Part shown: piece by piece, positions 1 to 7,480 of the stretch
Layout of the letters: each line of letters begins with the position of its first letter
Numbering within the stretch: position 1 is the first letter of the stretch
Source of the DNA: Nonomuraea soli
GTDB taxonomy: Bacteria; Actinomycetota; Actinomycetes; Streptosporangiales; Streptosporangiaceae
DNA: 64,000 nucleotides
Direction of reading: 5' to 3'
Assembly (NCBI RefSeq): GCF_013761175.1
Contig: NZ_JACDUR010000006.1
Location: forward strand, 186,001 to 250,000
Notes under the pieces: generated by a model
Told to the model about the DNA's origin: nothing
What the model saw: only the letters and a program-made list of their open reading frames with translations
Database searches by the model: none
Translations under genes and position numbers: made by a program

Positions 1-20
1 ACCCGAAGGATGGAACGACG

Positions 21-1226
21 ATGCGTGCTGGTCCCTCTCAGGAGGAGATCCGCAGGTACAACCTGGGCACCCTGCTTCGCCACGTGCATCTCGGCGGTCC
101 CACCTCACGAGCCGAGCTCACCAGCCGGATGGGACTCAACCGGAGCACGATCATGGCGCTCACCGCCGACCTGGCCGCCGCCGGGCTGGTACGCGAGGAA
201 CTGCCCAGGGAGACCGGGCGCGCCGGCCGTCCTTCGCTCGTCGTGCGGCCGGAATCGGCCCGCATCTACGTGCTCGCGTTCGACGTGGGCGTCGACCGGC
301 TGGTCGCCGCCCGCGTCGGGCTGGGCGGGGTCATCCTCGACCGCCGCGAGTCCGTCCGGCAACGCGGCACCTTCGACCTGGCCGAGGTGATCTCCACGCT
401 GGCCGGGTTCGCCCGCCAGATGGTGCGCAAGACCCGCCCCGACACGGTCTGCGTGGGCGCGGCCGCGGCCTTCTGCGGCGCCGTGCGCGAGAGCGACGGC
501 ACCGTGCACTTCAGCCCCAACCTGGTCGGCCCGATCGCCGAGCTGCCCTTCGGCGAGGAGCTGAGCCGCAAGCTCGCCATGGGCCTGCCGGTGGCGGTCG
601 GCAACGACGCCAACCTGGGCGCGCTGGCCGAGCACACCAGGGGCGTGGCGCCGGGCTGCCGCAACCTCATCTACCTGCACGCCGACGTCGGCATCGGCGG
701 CGGCATCATCGCGGGAGGCCACCTGCTCGGCGGCCACGAGGGCTACTTCGGCGAGGTCGGCCACATGATCGTCAACCCGGGCGGCCGTCCGTGCGGCTGC
801 GGCTCACGCGGCTGCCTGGAGGCCGAGGTGGGGGAGCGGGCGCTCATCGACCACGCCGGCATGTACGGCAGGGTCGGGCGCGAGGCCGTGCGCACCCTGG
901 TCGAGGCGGCCGACCGAGGCGACATCGCCGCCCGCGACTCGGTGCACCGCGCCGGCGACTGGCTGGGCATCGGCGTGGCCAACCTCGTCAACATCTTCAA
1001 CCCCGAGGTCGTCGTCTTCGGCGGCACCCTGCGCGAGCTCTACCTGGGCTCGGCGGCCCAGGTGCGCACCCAGATCAACACCAGCAGCCTCCCGGCCGCC
1101 CGCGCCAACCTGCGGCTGCGCACCACCGCGCTCGGCGACGACGTCACCCTCGTCGGCGCCGCCGAGCTGGCCTTCACCCAGATGCTGGCCGACCCGCTGG
1201 AGATGCTCGCCCGGGTGAGTCCCTGA
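21..1226 (+). CDS. ROK-family transcriptional regulator
   Basis: 401 aa. Residues about 10-75 form a winged helix-turn-helix (SRAELTSRMGLNRSTIM reads as the recognition region). The rest is the sugar-kinase-like ROK fold, with a GNDAN motif near residue 194, a glycine-rich VGIGGGII stretch and the zinc-binding cluster CGCGSRGCLE near residue 258. ROK proteins of this layout are sugar-responsive repressors or activators, usually of carbohydrate uptake genes. Its target is not obvious here, because the downstream gene is an unrelated secreted protein and the window starts only 20 bases upstream. The length is normal for the family. The ATG at 21 was chosen because it gives the full HTH; no strong ribosome site is visible before it. 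Confidence 0.9.
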   Translation: MRAGPSQEEIRRYNLGTLLRHVHLGGPTSRAELTSRMGLNRSTIMALTADLAAAGLVREELPRETGRAGRPSLVVRPESARIYVLAFDVGVDRLVAARVGLGGVILDRRESVRQRGTFDLAEVISTLAGFARQMVRKTRPDTVCVGAAAAFCGAVRESDGTVHFSPNLVGPIAELPFGEELSRKLAMGLPVAVGNDANLGALAEHTRGVAPGCRNLIYLHADVGIGGGIIAGGHLLGGHEGYFGEVGHMIVNPGGRPCGCGSRGCLEAEVGERALIDHAGMYGRVGREAVRTLVEAADRGDIAARDSVHRAGDWLGIGVANLVNIFNPEVVVFGGTLRELYLGSAAQVRTQINTSSLPAARANLRLRTTALGDDVTLVGAAELAFTQMLADPLEMLARVSP

Positions 1227-1270
1227 CCGCCGGCGCGGAACCCTCCCGCACCGGGCGGTGTATCCGAGGC

Positions 1271-1927
1271 ATGAAACGAATTCTGCTCATCCTCGGCCTG
1301 CTGCTCCCCGCTTTGGTGGTGGCCACGCCCGCCAGGGCAGGGGGCTGGGCGGTGACCTACCTCGACCCGGTGCCCGCCGCCTTCCAGCCGGGCACCTCCT
1401 ACACCATCGGCTCCTGGCTGCTGCAGCACGGCAACCACCCCTACCACGGCAACGAGAAGGAGCTGAAGGTCGGGCTGAGCTTCTCCGACGGCAAGCGCAC
1501 CCTGGCCTTCGACGCGGTACGGCTGCGCGAGCCCGCCCACTACGCCACCGCCGTCGCCCTGCCGGCCGGGAACTGGCGGGTCACGGCGATCCAGGAGTGG
1601 TTCTCCCCCTACGAACTCGGCACCCTCAAGGTTCCCGGCGCCTTCACCGCTCTGCCGCAGACGGCCGAGGCCAAGGCGTCGGCCGCCGACTGGCTCGCCG
1701 GCAACGGCGGCAAGGACCCCTGGGGCGAGATCAGGCCGCCGGGAATCGGCAAGACGGCGACCGCCCCCGTGGCAGCCGCCGCCCTGCCCATCACTCCCGC
1801 CGCGGCGTCCGTCGCCACGGATGCGTCCCCGTGGTGGCGCTCGCCGTACACCGCGCTCGCCGTCGTGCTGGCCTGCGCCACGCTCGGGCTGCTGGCGGTA
1901 CGGCGGAGCAGGCGTCAGAACCTGTAG
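1271..1927 (+). CDS. secreted, C-terminally anchored hypothetical protein
   Basis: 218 aa, function not recognised. A signal peptide occupies residues 1-27 (MKRILLILGLLLPALVV, cleavage near ARAGG). A soluble domain follows, rich in aromatic residues and HGNHPYHG-like motifs. Then comes an Ala/Pro-rich linker and a C-terminal membrane helix (about 190-210) ending in a basic tail, RRSRRQNL. This is a type I, cell-surface topology without an LPxTG sorting motif. I placed the start at the ATG of the signal peptide, although the frame stays open far upstream inside the ROK gene. The 3' end overlaps the converging protease-inhibitor gene by 13 bp. The extracellular domain may bind a ligand or cell-wall component, but nothing in the sequence proves it. 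Confidence 0.75.
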   Translation: MKRILLILGLLLPALVVATPARAGGWAVTYLDPVPAAFQPGTSYTIGSWLLQHGNHPYHGNEKELKVGLSFSDGKRTLAFDAVRLREPAHYATAVALPAGNWRVTAIQEWFSPYELGTLKVPGAFTALPQTAEAKASAADWLAGNGGKDPWGEIRPPGIGKTATAPVAAAALPITPAAASVATDASPWWRSPYTALAVVLACATLGLLAVRRSRRQNL

Positions 1928-2301
1928 AGCGCGCCGCCCTCGGAGACCATCAGGCAGTTGTTGCCGAAGGTCCTGGTGAAGTCGACCCGCTTGCCGTACC
2001 AGCGGCCCTTCACCGTGACCGTGTGCGGCCTGAACTCCTTGGTGCAGATCGCGTCGGGGTTGGAGAGCTTGGCGGGCTTGCCCTTGACCTTGTTCAGGAC
2101 GCGGCAGGCGGCGCGCGGGGTCGGGTGGCTGCCACCCGGCCATCCGCACGTCAGCCGGACGGACGTGGCCGCGGCGCCCTCGGCGGCGATCGTGATCTTG
2201 AGGGAGGCCCGCGGGCGATGCTGCCCCTCGGCCGCCATCGCCGGGGTCGCCGCCGCCGTCAGGAGGAGGCCGGCGGTGAGGAGGATCTTGAGCGCTTTCA
2301 T
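1915..2301 (-). CDS. subtilisin-inhibitor-like (SSI family) secreted protease inhibitor
   Basis: 128 aa with a signal peptide (residues 1-23, ending AMAA). The mature part matches the Streptomyces subtilisin inhibitor fold. Its four cysteines (C52, C66, C86, C116) have the family spacing, giving two expected disulfides. The reactive loop begins CTKEF at C86, where SSI itself has CPMVY. The P1 residue is therefore Lys88, which in this family goes with inhibition of trypsin-like rather than subtilisin-like proteases. SSI proteins are exported and restrain extracellular proteases during growth and development. The gene lies alone between a converging surface-protein gene and the fadAB terminator. 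The assignment rests on the cysteine pattern and on motifs such as GRWYGKRVDFTRTFGNNC. Confidence 0.9.
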   Translation of the reverse strand: MKALKILLTAGLLLTAAATPAMAAEGQHRPRASLKITIAAEGAAATSVRLTCGWPGGSHPTPRAACRVLNKVKGKPAKLSNPDAICTKEFRPHTVTVKGRWYGKRVDFTRTFGNNCLMVSEGGALYRF

Positions 2302-2356
2302 TGGGATGGTGCCCCCGTACTCGGTTGGATGAGTGTCCTTTCCTCAGAGGACGGCA

Positions 2357-2389
2357 CAGGCCCGCCGGAGGTTCACTCCGGCGGGCCTG
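2357..2389 (-). terminator. intrinsic-type hairpin downstream of the fadAB operon
   Basis: A 14-bp perfect GC-rich stem, CAGGCCCGCCGGAG, pairs with its complement across the 5-nt loop GTTCA. Flanking GGCACA/TGTGCC can extend it. It starts 23 bp after the fadB stop and lies before the start of the protease-inhibitor gene on the same strand. There is no U-tract, which is usual for actinomycete terminators. Confidence 0.75.
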
Positions 2390-2411
2390 GTGTGCCGATC
2401 GGCTCTGGCGG

Positions 2412-4472
2412 TCAGGCGGGGACGGAGGCCACGCCGGCCGGCAGGAAGCGGGGCGAGGAGACGCCCAGCCGGTCCAGGTAGGGCGTGATGCCGCCGAGGT
2501 GGAACGGCCAGCCCGCGCCGAGGATCATGCACAGGTCGATGTCCTGCGCGGCGGCGACCACGCCCTCGTCGAGCATGATCCGGATCTCCTCCGCCAGCGC
2601 CGCGAGCACACGCTCGCGCACCTGCTCGGCGGTCGACGGGTCGCTCCCGCCGGAGAAGACGGCGACGGCCTCCTCGTCGAGCGAGAAGTCGGGCTTGTAG
2701 ACGCCGGGCTTGCCGGAGGCGACGAGCTTGGCCATGTTCTCCGAGACGCCGAAGCGGCCGGGGAAGGCGGCGTGCAGCGTCTCCGAGACGTGGTGGCCGA
2801 CGGCCGGCCCGACGAGCTGCAGCAGCGCGAAGGGCGTCATGGGCAGCCCCATGGAGTCGAGCGCGTGCTCGGCGACCTGGAAGGGGGTACCCTCGTCGAC
2901 GGCGGCGAAGACCTCGCCCATGAAGCGGGTCAGCAGCCGGTTGACGACGAACGCGGGCGCGTCCTTGACCAGGACCGAGGACTTGCGCAGCGATTTGCCG
3001 ACGGCGAAGGCGGTGGCCAGGGTCTCGTCGGAGGTGGCCGCGCCGCGCACGATCTCCAGCAGCGGCATGACGGCGACGGGGTTGAAGAAGTGGAAGCCGA
3101 CCAGACGCCCGGGATGCTTCAGGCCGGAGCCCATCTCGCTGACCGACAGCGAGGAGGTATTGGTCGCCAGCACGCACTCGGCGCTGACGTGCTCCTCGAC
3201 CTCGGCGAAGACCTTCTTCTTGACCGCCATGTCCTCGAAGACGGCCTCGATGACGAAGTCGGCGTCGGCGAAGGCGTCCTTGGTGAGGGAGCCGGTGACC
3301 AGCGCCTTGAGGCGGTTGGCCTCGTCGGCCGAGACGCGGCCCTTGGCGGCGAGCTTGTCGACCTCGGTGTGCACGTAGCCGACGCCCTTGTCGAGCCGGG
3401 CCTGGTCGAGGTCGGTCAGGACGACCGGCACCTGGAGGCGGCGGGCGAACAGCAGCGCCATCTGGGAGGCCATGAGGCCCGCGCCGACGACGCCGACCTT
3501 GGTGACCTTGCGGGCCAGCGCCTTGTCGGGTGCTCCCGCGGGCTTCTTGGCCCTGCGCTGCACCAGGTCGAAGGCGTACAGCCCGGCCCGCAGCTCGTCG
3601 CCCATGAGGAGGTCGGCCAGGGCCTCGTCCTCGGCGGCGAATCCCTCGTCGGCGGAGGCCGTACGGCTGGCCAGGATCAGGTCGAGCGCCCGGTAGGGGG
3701 CGGGGGCGGCGCCGTGCAGCTTCATGTCGACGAGGAAGCGGGCGTCGCCGACGATCTTGTCCCAGTCGTCGCCGGCGAAGGACGGACGCTCCACGGAGAC
3801 GGCGCCGGACAGCACGCGCGAGGCCCAGCGCAGCGACTCCTCCAGGAAGTCGGCCGAGTCGAACATGGCGTCCGCGACCCCGAGCGAGAACGCGTCGGCG
3901 CCCTTGAGCATGCGGTTCTGCGCGAGCGGGTTCTCGATGATCAACTTGATCGCCTTGGCCGGGCCGATCAGGCGGGGCAGCAGCTGGGTGCCGCCCCAGC
4001 CGGGGACCAGGCCGAGGAAACACTCGGGCAGCGACACGGCGGGCACGTTCGCGGCGATCGTGCGGTAGGTGCAGTGCAGCGCGATCTCCAGGCCGCCGCC
4101 CATGGCCGCGCCGTTGACGAAGGCGAAGGTGGGCACGCCGAGCTCGCCGAGCCGGCGGAAGACGCGGTGGCCGAGCCGCCCGATCTCCAGGGCCTCCTCG
4201 CGCGAGGCCACGGTGGCCGCGCCCTTCAGGTCGGCGCCGACGGCGAAGATGAACGGCTTGCCGATGACGCCGACGGCCGCCAGGTCGGAGCGCGCGGCGA
4301 TGGCGTCGAGCGCCTCGTCCAGGGAGGCCAGGCCGAGGGGGCCGAAGGTGTTCGGCTTGGTGTGGTCGAAGCCGTTGTCGAGGGTGATCAGGGCCATCGT
4401 GCCCGCGCCGTACGGAAGCTCGACGTCGCGCACGATCGCCTTGGTGACGACTTCGGTGACTACTTCGCTCAT
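2412..4472 (-). CDS. fadB: fatty-acid oxidation alpha subunit: enoyl-CoA hydratase / 3-hydroxyacyl-CoA dehydrogenase
   Basis: 686 aa bifunctional beta-oxidation enzyme. The N-terminal crotonase domain (about 20-210) carries the oxyanion-hole segment GAAMGGGLEIALHC and the second catalytic glutamate region PECFLGLVPGWGGTQ. The NAD-binding dehydrogenase domain begins near residue 322 (VGVVGAGLMASQMA). It contains the catalytic histidine motif VGFHFFNPVAVMPLLEIV, followed by two C-terminal 3HCDH domains. It hydrates trans-2-enoyl-CoA and oxidises the 3-hydroxy product in the cytoplasm. The start is the ATG at 4472, which overlaps the fadA stop by 4 bp (ATGA), so translational coupling in a fadA-fadB operon is expected. 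The length is close to the usual 700-730 aa. Confidence 0.95.
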   Translation of the reverse strand: MSEVVTEVVTKAIVRDVELPYGAGTMALITLDNGFDHTKPNTFGPLGLASLDEALDAIAARSDLAAVGVIGKPFIFAVGADLKGAATVASREEALEIGRLGHRVFRRLGELGVPTFAFVNGAAMGGGLEIALHCTYRTIAANVPAVSLPECFLGLVPGWGGTQLLPRLIGPAKAIKLIIENPLAQNRMLKGADAFSLGVADAMFDSADFLEESLRWASRVLSGAVSVERPSFAGDDWDKIVGDARFLVDMKLHGAAPAPYRALDLILASRTASADEGFAAEDEALADLLMGDELRAGLYAFDLVQRRAKKPAGAPDKALARKVTKVGVVGAGLMASQMALLFARRLQVPVVLTDLDQARLDKGVGYVHTEVDKLAAKGRVSADEANRLKALVTGSLTKDAFADADFVIEAVFEDMAVKKKVFAEVEEHVSAECVLATNTSSLSVSEMGSGLKHPGRLVGFHFFNPVAVMPLLEIVRGAATSDETLATAFAVGKSLRKSSVLVKDAPAFVVNRLLTRFMGEVFAAVDEGTPFQVAEHALDSMGLPMTPFALLQLVGPAVGHHVSETLHAAFPGRFGVSENMAKLVASGKPGVYKPDFSLDEEAVAVFSGGSDPSTAEQVRERVLAALAEEIRIMLDEGVVAAAQDIDLCMILGAGWPFHLGGITPYLDRLGVSSPRFLPAGVASVPA

Positions 4473-5656
4473 GCTGCCAGGTTCTCCCAGATCACAGTTC
4501 CGCCCATGCCCATGCCGACACACATGGTGGTGATGCCGTAGCGCACGTCGGGGCGCTCGGCGAACTGGCGCGCCAGCTGGGTCATCAGGCGCACGCCCGA
4601 GGAGGCGAGCGGGTGACCGAAGGCGATGGCCCCGCCGTACGGGTTGACCTTGTCGGAGTCCTCGGGGATGCCGAAGTGGTCGAGGAAGGCCAGGACCTGG
4701 ACGGCGAAGGCCTCGTTGATCTCGAACAGGCCGATGTCGTCGATCGAGAGCCCGGCCAGGCGCAGGGCCCGCTCGGTCGACGGGATGGGGCCGACGCCCA
4801 TGACCTCGGGGTCGACGCCGGCGAAGGCGTAGGAGACCAGGCGCATCTTGGGCCGCAGGCCCAGCTCGCCGGCGACGTCGCGGGCGGCGACGATGCAGCC
4901 GGTGGCGCCGTCGTTGATGCCGGAGGAGTTGCCCGCGGTGACGTTGCCGTGCGGGCGGAAGGGGGTCTTCAGCGAGGCCAGCCCCTCCAGGGTGGTGCCG
5001 GGACGCGGCGCCTCGTCGGCGGTGGCCAGGCCCCAGCCCTTCTCGGCGGTCCTGATGCCCATCTCGACGAGGTCGGGCTGGATCTTGCCGTCGGCGTAGG
5101 CCTTGGCGACCTTCTCCTGGCTCATGACGGCGTAGGCGTCGGCACGCTGCTTGGAGATGGCCGGGTAGCGGTCGTGCAGGTTCTCCGCGGTCATGCCCAT
5201 GGACAGCGCGCTCGCGTCGACCAGCTTGTCGGCCAGGAAGCGCGGGTTCGGGTCGACGCCCTCGCCCATGGGGTGGCGGCCCATGTGCTCCACGCCGCCC
5301 GCGATGGCCACGTCGTAGGCGCCGAAGGCGATGCCGCCGGCGACGCTGGTGACGGCGGTCATCGCGCCCGCGCACATGCGGTCGATGGCGTAGCCGGGCA
5401 CGGTCTTGGGCAGGCCAGCCAGGATGGCGGCGCTGCGGCCGATGGTCAGGCCCTGGTCGCCGATCTGCGTGGTGGCCGCGACGGCGACCTCGTCCACCCG
5501 CTCAGGAGGCAGGCTGGGATTGCGCCGGATCAGTTCGCGGATGACGCGGACGACCAGGTCGTCCGCGCGGGTCTCCGCGTACAGCCCCTTGGGGCCCGAC
5601 CTGCCGAAAGGCGTGCGTACGCCGTCGACGAAGACGACGTCACGGGAGGAAGGCAC
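4469..5656 (-). CDS. fadA: acetyl-CoA C-acyltransferase (3-ketoacyl-CoA thiolase)
   Basis: 395 aa thiolase, first gene of the fadAB operon. It cleaves 3-ketoacyl-CoA to acetyl-CoA and a shortened acyl-CoA. Visible catalytic elements are the nucleophilic cysteine in IDRMCAGAMTAV (near residue 90), the histidine in GGAIAFGHPLASSG and the second cysteine in TTMCVGMGMGG near the C terminus. I chose the GTG at 5656 because a GAGGAG ribosome site sits 7 nt before it and the protein then begins VPSSRDVVFVDGVRTPFGR, the canonical thiolase N terminus. The open frame continues upstream through the neighbouring ArsR gene but is not coding there. Confidence 0.95.
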   Translation of the reverse strand: MPSSRDVVFVDGVRTPFGRSGPKGLYAETRADDLVVRVIRELIRRNPSLPPERVDEVAVAATTQIGDQGLTIGRSAAILAGLPKTVPGYAIDRMCAGAMTAVTSVAGGIAFGAYDVAIAGGVEHMGRHPMGEGVDPNPRFLADKLVDASALSMGMTAENLHDRYPAISKQRADAYAVMSQEKVAKAYADGKIQPDLVEMGIRTAEKGWGLATADEAPRPGTTLEGLASLKTPFRPHGNVTAGNSSGINDGATGCIVAARDVAGELGLRPKMRLVSYAFAGVDPEVMGVGPIPSTERALRLAGLSIDDIGLFEINEAFAVQVLAFLDHFGIPEDSDKVNPYGGAIAFGHPLASSGVRLMTQLARQFAERPDVRYGITTMCVGMGMGGTVIWENLAA

Positions 5657-5711
5657 TCTTACGCTCCTCGCTGAGGGTGGAAGCTTGCCCCTCCATATTA
5701 CTCGCCAGTAA

Positions 5712-6008
5712 CTAGTCCTCCTTGAACACCAGGTCCAGCAGCCCGGGGAAGCGGGCGTCGACGTCGTCGCGGCGCAGCGTCTTGAAGCTGTTGCGCCCGG
5801 CCTGGCGCTCGCGCACCAGGCCGCTCTCGCGCAGGACGCGCCAGTGTCCGGTCTGAGTGGACTTGGGTACGGCAGGCAGGACCTCGCCGCACACCATCTC
5901 CTCTCCCGAGGCGAGATTGCGCACCATCTGCAGGCGGATCGGGTGGCCCAGCGCGGCGAGCACATCGACCAGGCGGATCTGCTCGCGAGTGGGGTGGAGC
6001 GCTGTCAT
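5712..6008 (-). CDS. ArsR-family winged-helix regulator
   Basis: 98 aa, a complete small ArsR/SmtB-type regulator. The pattern LVDVLAALGHPIRLQMVRNLASGEE, split over the first two helices, is followed by a recognition helix in VPKSTQTGHWRVLRESGLV and a C-terminal wing. No CxC metal-binding motif is present in the recognition helix; its only cysteine is in MVCGEV. A non-metal effector, such as a drug or redox signal, is therefore more likely. It is transcribed away from an MFS efflux gene and a FAD monooxygenase gene. A palindrome lies between them, which suggests it represses that pair and itself. Confidence 0.88.
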   Translation of the reverse strand: MTALHPTREQIRLVDVLAALGHPIRLQMVRNLASGEEMVCGEVLPAVPKSTQTGHWRVLRESGLVRERQAGRNSFKTLRRDDVDARFPGLLDLVFKED

Positions 6009-6035
6009 GTCCCCACTTTACAAAACAGTTCGATT

Positions 6036-6052
6036 GTACGAGTATCTCGTAC
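6036..6052. promoter_or_regulatory. palindrome in the arsR / MFS divergent promoter
   Basis: GTACGAG-TAT-CTCGTAC is a perfect inverted repeat with 7-bp arms and a 3-bp centre. It lies in the middle of the 80-bp gap between the ArsR gene and the efflux gene. It is the best candidate operator for the ArsR protein on both divergent promoters. The site is seen; its binding is inferred. Confidence 0.65.
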
Positions 6053-6088
6053 TGTTCGTCCTTCCCGAACTATCGAAGGATTGTTGTC

Positions 6089-7480
6089 ATGCGTAACTGG
6101 GCCCTCGCCCTGCTGGCGTTGTCGCAGCTCATCACCGCCTTGGACTTCTACATCGTGATCGTCGCCCTGCCCGACATCGCGGCCGACCTCGGTTTCACCC
6201 CCCAGAACCTGCAATGGGTGGCCAGTGCCTACGCGGTGATCTACGGAGGCTTCCTGATGCTCGGCGGGCGCGCCGCCGACCTGCTCGGCCGCCGCAGGGT
6301 CTTCGTGGCCGCGATGGCGTTGTTCGCCCTGAGCTCGCTCGCCGGAGGCCTGGCCACCTCGCAAGGGCTGCTCATCGCCGCCCGCGCGGTGCAGGGCGTC
6401 GGCGGCGCGCTGCTCTTCCCCGCCACGCTCTCCCTGGTGAACACCCTGTTCGAGGAGGGGCCCGCCAGGAACAGGGCCCTGTCGGTGTGGAGCGGCGTCG
6501 GAGCCTCGGGCCTGGCCATCGGCTCCCTGGCCGGGGGCCTGCTGACCGGCTGGATCGGCTGGGAGGCCGTCTTCTACGTCAACGTGCCGCTCGCGGCGAT
6601 CGGCATGATCGCCGCCTTCCGCGTGATCCCCGCCGACGGTCCCCGCGAGCACGGCCGCCGCTTCGACCTGACCGGCGCCGTCCTCGTCACCGCCGGCGTC
6701 ACCCTGCTCGCCTTCGCCCTCATCCAGGGACCGGAATCCGGTTGGGGCTCGCCGCTCATCGTGTGGTCGTTCATCGTGGCCGCGATCCTGCTGGGCGCCT
6801 TCGTCACGGTCGAGCGCCACAGCCGCGACCCGCTCATGCCGCTGCGCCTGTTCCGCAACCGCAGCCTCACCTCGGCCATCCTCATCATCCTGATCTTCGG
6901 CGCGACCTTCATGGCCCAGCCGTACTTCCTGACCGTCTACTTCGGCCAGGCCCTCGGCTACGGCGCCGTCGCCACCGGCCTCGCCTTCGTCGTGCCCTCC
7001 CTGATGATCACCATCGGCACCCAGCTCTCCGGCCGCCTGGCCGCCCGCCTCGGCTCCCGCACCCTGCTGCTGGCCGGCACCCTCGGCGGCGCCCTCGGCA
7101 CCGCCGCGCTCGCGCTCGGGGTGAGCGCCGGCGGCAGCTACTGGGCCATCCTGCCCGGCATCGTCGTCATGGGCATCAGCCAGGGCTTCACCTGGAACGG
7201 CATGTGGATCGCCTCCGCCACCGGCGTCGCCGCGGGCGAGCAGGGCGTCGCCTCCGGCATGGCCTCCACCGCGCTCCAGGTCGGCTCCGCCATCGGCCTG
7301 GCCATCCTCGTCGCGGCGGCGGGCCTCGGCTCCGCCACCGGCGCGCAGCTGGCCGGAGGCGTGCGCACCGCCCTGTTCATCACCGCCGGCGGCATCCTGC
7401 TCGGCAGCCTCGTCTCGCTGACCTTCGCCCGCAAGAGCGCCACCACCCAGGCGGAAGAGCCCGTGCTGGTGGCGGCATGA
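6089..7480 (+). CDS. MFS drug/proton antiporter, DHA2 (EmrB/QacA) family
   Basis: 463 aa integral membrane protein with about 14 predicted helices, typical of the DHA2 drug:H+ antiporters. The loop 2-3 motif A is present as GGRAADLLGRRRVF, and the motif C-like segment GVGASGLAIGSLAGGLLTGWIG follows in helix 5. It probably exports a hydrophobic toxin or antibiotic. The next gene, a FAD monooxygenase, overlaps its stop by 4 bp (ATGA), so export and chemical modification of a compound may be co-expressed. The ATG at 6089 follows a weak AGGA site. The substrate cannot be told from sequence. Confidence 0.92.
   Translation: MRNWALALLALSQLITALDFYIVIVALPDIAADLGFTPQNLQWVASAYAVIYGGFLMLGGRAADLLGRRRVFVAAMALFALSSLAGGLATSQGLLIAARAVQGVGGALLFPATLSLVNTLFEEGPARNRALSVWSGVGASGLAIGSLAGGLLTGWIGWEAVFYVNVPLAAIGMIAAFRVIPADGPREHGRRFDLTGAVLVTAGVTLLAFALIQGPESGWGSPLIVWSFIVAAILLGAFVTVERHSRDPLMPLRLFRNRSLTSAILIILIFGATFMAQPYFLTVYFGQALGYGAVATGLAFVVPSLMITIGTQLSGRLAARLGSRTLLLAGTLGGALGTAALALGVSAGGSYWAILPGIVVMGISQGFTWNGMWIASATGVAAGEQGVASGMASTALQVGSAIGLAILVAAAGLGSATGAQLAGGVRTALFITAGGILLGSLVSLTFARKSATTQAEEPVLVAA

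Noticed and set aside
2301..4541. Long open frame of about 746 codons on the plus strand opposite fadB
   Set aside because: It is a GC-skew shadow of fadB: highly repetitive Gly/Val/Arg composition, no motifs and no ribosome site, while the minus strand has clear catalytic motifs.
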